Shown here: one piece after another, positions 23,751-24,011 of the stretch
How the letters are laid out: each line of letters begins with the position of its first letter
Numbering within the stretch: the stretch's first letter is position 1
DNA from: Candidatus Latescibacterota bacterium
GTDB lineage: Bacteria > Latescibacterota > UBA2968 > UBA8231
Reading direction: 5' to 3'
Assembly: GCA_022827165.1 (NCBI GenBank)
Contig: JAJDTN010000192.1
Coordinates: 1-24,011 of the forward strand
DNA length: 24,011 nucleotides
Notes under the pieces: generated by a model
What the model was told of the DNA's origin: nothing
Seen by the model: the letters and a program-made list of their open reading frames with translations, nothing else
Databases searched by the model: none
Program-made: the position numbers and the translations under genes

Positions 23751-24011
23751 GCGACTCCCGCGTCCACCTCATCAGCCTCGGCTGCCCCAAGAACACGGTC
23801 GACTCCGAGCGCATGCTCGGCCTGCTGCGCGGCAACGACTACACCCTCACCGGCGATCCGGATGACGCCGACGTGGTCATCGTCAACACCTGCGGCTTCA
23901 TCGAGCCGGCCAAGGAGGAGTCGATCGACACGATCCTGGCCGCCGCCCGTCTCAAGGAGTCCGGCCGCTGCAAGGGCGTCGTCGTCACCGGCTGCCTGTC
24001 GACGCGCTACG
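23747..24011 (+). CDS. rimO: Ribosomal protein S12 methylthiotransferase (3' end beyond window)
   Basis: The first 88 residues of a radical-SAM methylthiotransferase that modifies an aspartate of ribosomal protein S12. The start [23 protein letters not shown] is characteristic of RimO rather than MiaB. The three cysteines of the N-terminal cluster are C13, C49 (VNTCGF) and C83 (TGCLS). The radical-SAM CxxxCxxC motif and the TRAM domain lie outside the window. It overlaps aroB by 4 nt, so it continues the operon. Confidence 0.92.
   Translation, partial: MSDSRVHLISLGCPKNTVDSERMLGLLRGNDYTLTGDPDDADVVIVNTCGFIEPAKEESIDTILAAARLKESGRCKGVVVTGCLSTRY

Overview
The window is GC-rich bacterial DNA (about 70% GC by eye over most of its length) with very tight gene packing, many GTG/TTG starts and ATGA/GTGA/TTGA overlaps. 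It probably comes from a Gram-negative or Gram-negative-like lineage: there is a Tat-type signal, a 67K-type SppA and a ribosome-mediated trp attenuator. I cannot name the phylum from sequence alone. One block (about 5.2-10.7 kb) is clearly less GC-rich (about 50-60% by eye) and looks acquired.

Region A (1-5176, + strand): a compact set of four genes: a 5'-truncated signal peptide peptidase SppA, a SelA/DgaE-like PLP enzyme, an N-terminal-nucleophile asparaginase of the glycosylasparaginase family, and a class V aminotransferase-fold PLP enzyme with a Tat-like signal. The theme is peptide or amino-acid processing, with one PLP enzyme probably exported. No pathway can be assigned with confidence.

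Region B (5177-11436): an accessory island, mostly on the - strand. In transcription order it holds a PIN-like hypothetical protein, a possible 33-codon leader ORF, a Type III-like DNA methyltransferase (Mod) and a helicase-nuclease (Res). On its right lie a truncated phytanoyl-CoA dioxygenase remnant and an orphan ribbon-helix-helix antitoxin-like gene.

Region C (11437-24011, + strand): a long aromatic amino-acid operon. A near-consensus sigma70 promoter is followed by a trpL leader peptide with WWWRFW codons and a strong intrinsic terminator, a textbook attenuator. Then come trpE, trpG, trpD, trpC, trpS, chorismate mutase, tyrA, an EPSP-synthase-like gene with a degraded active site, a 46-residue membrane protein, aroE, argS, aroK, aroB and the start of rimO. 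Most junctions overlap or are under 15 nt, so the set is probably one transcript. It joins the shikimate trunk, the tryptophan branch, the tyrosine/prephenate branch and two aminoacyl-tRNA synthetases. trpF, trpB, trpA, aroC, a DAHP synthase and a dehydroquinase are not in the window.

The most unusual items are the EPSP-synthase-like protein that has lost most canonical catalytic residues while sitting in an otherwise intact aro operon, the attenuator that appears to govern trpS and shikimate genes together with trpEGDC, and the PIN-like protein linked to a Type III restriction system.
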